From: Rallus limicola
Taxonomy: Eukaryota; Chordata; Aves; Gruiformes; Rallidae
Reading direction: 5' to 3'
Length of the DNA stretch: 64,000 nucleotides
Assembly (NCBI GenBank): GCA_022605955.1
Contig: JAKCOZ010000001.1
Location: 16,856,146 to 16,920,145 of the forward strand
Shown here: positions 60,658-64,000 of the stretch, piece by piece
Layout of the letters: every line of letters starts with the position of its first letter
Position numbering within the stretch: the stretch's first letter is position 1
Program-made: the position numbers and the translations under genes
The notes under the pieces: generated by a model
Told to the model about the DNA's origin: nothing
Databases searched by the model: none
Seen by the model: the letters and a program-made list of their open reading frames with translations, nothing else

Positions 60658-62609
60658 GTAAAAAATCAACATGTTTTGTCCTCATGCAGGAGGTGGATGG
60701 GGTGTAGTCAAGGCAATGCCCAGGCCAAAGTGTGTTAGCGACTCCGGGTGATCTTTACAGACTTGTACATAGAAGTAAAACCCTCTCTCCTACATATAAG
60801 AAAGTTAATCCGGTAGTGTCTTCTGTTGGCAGACTACAGACCATGGCACCTGGAACCAGCCATCCTGCAGTTTTACTCTGGCAGCCTTCAGGTCCTCAAT
60901 CGCCAATACTTCCCGGACCTTGGGAAGGTGGAATCCAGAGCCTTCTGGTTGGAGTCAGCTAAGCTCCAGAAGATGGTGAGGGCAATTTCATGACCAGAGC
61001 TGGCCCTGAGGCAGTTCAGTGAGTAGAAAAAGGAAGGGGTCAGGTACCCCCATCTAAATGACAGACTTGGTGGGTCTGTACAGCAAGAGGGATGAAATGA
61101 GGTTGGTCCTCTGCCACTGTTACATTGCACAATAGTTATAAGACGACATTCTCGTTGCAGCTGAAGGAACTGATTCGTGCCACAGAGCTGGGTCGCTATT
61201 ACAACTCGAGCACAGTGTATGCCTTTGGGTGAGTAGCACCCAGAGCATTTTTGCTTGTTCGTGCATTAAAGCTTCCAGTCATCTGTACTGTGGTTTCACT
61301 GAAGTCTGGCCACGAAAAACTGCTGCATTCCCCAACATGAGCTTTAGGCTAGGCTGGGAAATCCAGATCCAGAATGGTTACAGCATGACAGAGCTGGAGA
61401 TATTTTGATATTCACCCAAGGTCATGACGAAAAGCCAAAACTGTGAAATTTTTCAGAGTCAAAAGTTCAAGACATGAAAAAAAAATTACTAGGAAGAACT
61501 GAAAAAAAAAAATCTGGGCTAAGCAGCTGGAAATTAATTTCTCTAATTCAAGAAAGTAATTTTATGGCCTGATTCTAGGGACCAGAAGGGAGAGGCCAGA
61601 ATGCAACATGGAAAGGGTATTCCAGACAAGAAACATGGTTCACATGGGAATAGGGTATCAGTGGAATGGTACAAATGTGGGACTACAGCTTTGCAGGTCA
61701 TCACAGTAGATCAAGAAAGAAGGAATAAGTTCCAAACTGATGCATACATTTGCTTCTGGTTTATTACACCCCTAAATTTATCCTTCAGCTAAGGAAAACT
61801 CCAATGTTGATACAACTCCATTTCCAACCGGGGAAAGAAAGGTTTCACTTGCAGTTCTTCCTCTAGCCTTTTACTGAACAAAGGTTTGTTTCAACATTTC
61901 TTCCCCCTCCCTCAGCCAATTTTCTCTGCCAGTTGGTTGAACAGAGCTTTCCCAGTCACAGTCTCCTGCAGCTTGAGCCTGTCTAGCATTAATGGCTCGT
62001 GGTAAGGTACTGAGTCATCCTTGTCACCACTGGGAGCTGAGACAATGAAGTCCTGAGTGTTTGTTTTCATCTTCTGGTCAGTAGTAACTGAAGGTCATTT
62101 CTGCCTGAAATGAGACTACTCATTAGACCAGTCTTGATTAATTATCACATTAATTTGACCTTGTATGGTCATCACTAAAGCCAGATGACATAAAACATCT
62201 TCCTACCCCAAAGGAGTGAGCATTAACTAGCACCCTGGACATTGCAGCTCTTCTGCCCCGCTCGGAGTTGTTATTCTGGGTCATAGCAGTGAGCTGGAAA
62301 GTCCACACAGATATGTAGGATTTGTGGGAAAACGGTGGGGTGGTTAATCTCTGGAGTTTTTCTCTCCAGTGATTCTGGAGAGGACCACTGAAAAAGGTTA
62401 TTTCACATGCTGTTTCTTTGTTAGGGAGGAGGCTCTGACCTTCTTCTTCTGGTTTGCCCTTCAAATCCCTGAGAGTCAGCAGAAGGAGTTGACTGCTGAG
62501 AGGGTAAACACAATGCTCCACCAAGAGCTCTCCACCACCTTCAACAGCTCAGACAGCCTATCCTACCAGACGGAGTACAAGGTCAACCCAGACTCGCTGG
62601 TTCTGCTGG
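60501..62609 (+). CDS. TMPRSS6: TMPRSS6 (matriptase-2), N-terminal part, exons 1-4
   Basis: TMPRSS6 is a type II transmembrane serine protease of the liver. It cleaves haemojuvelin and so lowers BMP/SMAD-driven hepcidin expression. Exons 60501-60657, 60833-60975, 61161-61228 and 62425-62609 join in frame to about 184 residues. There is a cytoplasmic acidic N-terminus, a membrane anchor (about 31-52, YVPLGIAFLL...WYFL) and the start of the SEA domain. FYSGSLQVLNRQYFPDL, RYYNSSTVYAFGEE and FFFWFALQIPE match human YSGSLRVLNRHFSQDL, TYYNSSSVYSFGEG and CFFWFILQIPE. The CUB, LDL-receptor A and protease domains lie beyond the right edge. The start at 60501 is set by a TAG directly before it in frame; ATG 60510 is an alternative. 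The N-terminal tail is shorter than in human. Confidence 0.94.
60833..60975 (+). CDS. TMPRSS6: TMPRSS6 exon 2 (SEA domain start)
   Basis: It completes Asp53 and encodes 47 further residues with FYSGSLQVLNRQYFPDL and LQKM. The acceptor is TTGGCAG and the donor ATG|GTGAGG. Confidence 0.94.
61161..61228 (+). CDS. TMPRSS6: TMPRSS6 exon 3 (SEA domain)
   Basis: 68 bp encoding LKELIRATELGRYYNSSTVY and AF, with the sequon NSS. It ends in phase 2 at GG|GTGAGT. Confidence 0.94.
61229..62424. other. TMPRSS6 intron 3
   Basis: GT-AG intron of 1196 bp ending TTTCTTTGTTAG. A-rich stretches occur at about 61477-61512; nothing else recognised. Confidence 0.9.
62425..62609 (+). CDS. TMPRSS6: TMPRSS6 exon 4 (SEA domain end)
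   Basis: 185 bp encoding EEALTFFFWFALQIPES, a stretch with FNSSDSLSY (sequon), and YKVNPDSLVLL. It ends in phase 1 at CTGG|GTAAGT. Confidence 0.95.
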
Positions 62610-64000
62610 GTAAGTACCACCTGTTCAGCTATGGTCTGAGATGTCAGAAATGCTCCAAGGTTTATTAGGGGCTGACATGAGGTTACAGGAAGAAGCCAGA
62701 AGTCGCTCCTGAGGGGATAGAGGAAATTTGAAGATGATAGGAAATAAGTGAGGATCAGGAAATACGATTACATGTGCTTCTTCCTCATAGAGGAGAACTA
62801 AAGTTTGACTTTAAAAAACATCCTTCCTTTGAAGAATATTTGAGATACAGTTGACCATAACCAGCTAGGTAATTTTTTTTTTCATTTTCCCATAAGCTTT
62901 GGCTTCTGAAGAGTAAGACTTTACATAGGTCATCACTTTGATCAGCTCAGCTCAAAAATAGCAAGCAATTAAGTTTCCTGCTTTCCTTTAGGAGATTATT
63001 CCAGGCTACTTGAGAGAACAAAGGCAATGTACCCCACTAGTCTTACTCTGAGACAAAGCACTGTTGCCACTTCAATTCCTGACATATGATTTTAGAGATT
63101 ATTTGTTGCTGCTCAAAGTGAAGATCACAGCCTGTTTAAAAAGCTACCTCTACAGAACTGCTCTAAAATAGGTGTTAGCTAAAGGTCTAGGGGGTGTGTC
63201 TCTATTCAGTGCACACAAGTCCAATGGAATTTGTATTTGGTCTTTATAACTAGACTTAACTTCTCAGCCTGATCTGATCCCTGTTACAGAGCCCCAAACC
63301 TCACAGGTCATAAAATACTTTGTGTTTCTTCCCTCCCCTTGTAACTCTCATTTCCAAGTGTCTTCTTCCCATGAAATGTTATGTCTCTAAGGTTTTTTCC
63401 CCAGACACATTATCTTGCATTTTCCTAAGGTGAATCTTATTTTAATACCTCACCCATATTTTCTTTAATTTTTCCCTCTGCAGCTCAATTGCTTTGATTT
63501 GGGGGTCATTTTTTGTGTGTCCCCAGAGAAAAAATTATTTCCTCAAAATGTTTTTCACTCCTTCACCCAGACCATTGTGTCAAGATGTTATTCAAGAACT
63601 GCATTAGAATCTCATGAAGACATGTCCTCCCTCAGTCACCATCAGTCTTTTATTTATGATCTTTTTCCAGCATACCAGACCTTATACTTAGCCAATTTAA
63701 CATTCTTAAGAAAGATATCATAATATTCTAAATTCCAAGTCAGCCCATGCAGCATTTTCCCTTTATTTACTCACTTCATAACATAACTCATAAACAAATA
63801 AAAATGATGGTGGCATTCTTTTTAGCTATTTCCAGTTCCCTCTTACTCCCTTCACATCTGTTTCACTGGTTTATTCATTCCAGTAGACCACACTTCTTTC
63901 TGTTTTAGAATTAACACACTAGTTGTAGTTTCTCCAGCTCCTTCTGCTTTCCCTAATCAGAAGAACTGACTAGAAACTGTGGCAAAAGCCAGAAACCTCT
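62610..64000. other. TMPRSS6 intron 4, runs off the window
   Basis: It begins GTAAGT. No further TMPRSS6 exon (linker and first CUB domain) was found to the end of the window. AT-rich, no repeats recognised. Confidence 0.75.

Noticed and set aside
62610..64000. TMPRSS6 exon 5
   Set aside because: No open segment resembling the linker and CUB start with splice sites was found, so the next exon should lie beyond the window.

Overview
The window is vertebrate nuclear DNA, most probably from a bird. Genes are split by short GT-AG introns. CR1 LINE tails of the avian/reptilian type are present, and one LTR has termini typical of avian endogenous retroviruses. No bacterial, plasmid, phage or CRISPR features were seen. 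The species cannot be named from this sequence.

Five protein genes lie on the + strand in the order RAC2 - SSTR3 - C1QTNF6 - IL2RB - TMPRSS6. This is the gene order and shared orientation known from human chromosome 22q13, so the window is a conserved synteny block. RAC2 enters from the left edge: its last three coding exons are at 2041-4420, followed by a probable separate 3'UTR exon ending near 5410. SSTR3 has one coding exon (11594-12799) with a probable non-coding first exon in a CpG island at about 7850-8575. C1QTNF6 has two coding exons (24563-24800 and 26374-26921). IL2RB runs from a candidate TATA promoter near 42531 to a last coding exon ending at 54503; seven coding exons are recognised and one exon of the first receptor domain is not. 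TMPRSS6 begins at 60501 and leaves through the right edge; only coding exons 1-4 are present.

The spaces between genes are mostly unique, non-coding sequence. Recognisable content is a solo LTR (895-1486) with a perfect 5-bp target duplication, one substantial CR1 (about 39780-40484) and two short CR1 tails. There is also a diverged direct repeat pair of about 250 bp (28050-28311 and 30809-31060), a 24-bp tandem repeat, a second CpG island (17885-18245) without an assigned gene, several G-rich tracts and an AT-rich block (about 46050-46960).

The genes are neighbours rather than an operon. RAC2 and IL2RB are blood-cell signalling genes. SSTR3 is a neuroendocrine ciliary GPCR. C1QTNF6 is a secreted C1q/TNF protein. 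TMPRSS6 is the liver protease that controls hepcidin. I found no evidence of a new multi-gene system. The observations most worth checking are the unresolved first domain of IL2RB, possible alternative IL2RB tail exons, the altered ciliary-targeting loop of SSTR3, the spliced RAC2 3'UTR, the orphan CpG island and the repeat pair.
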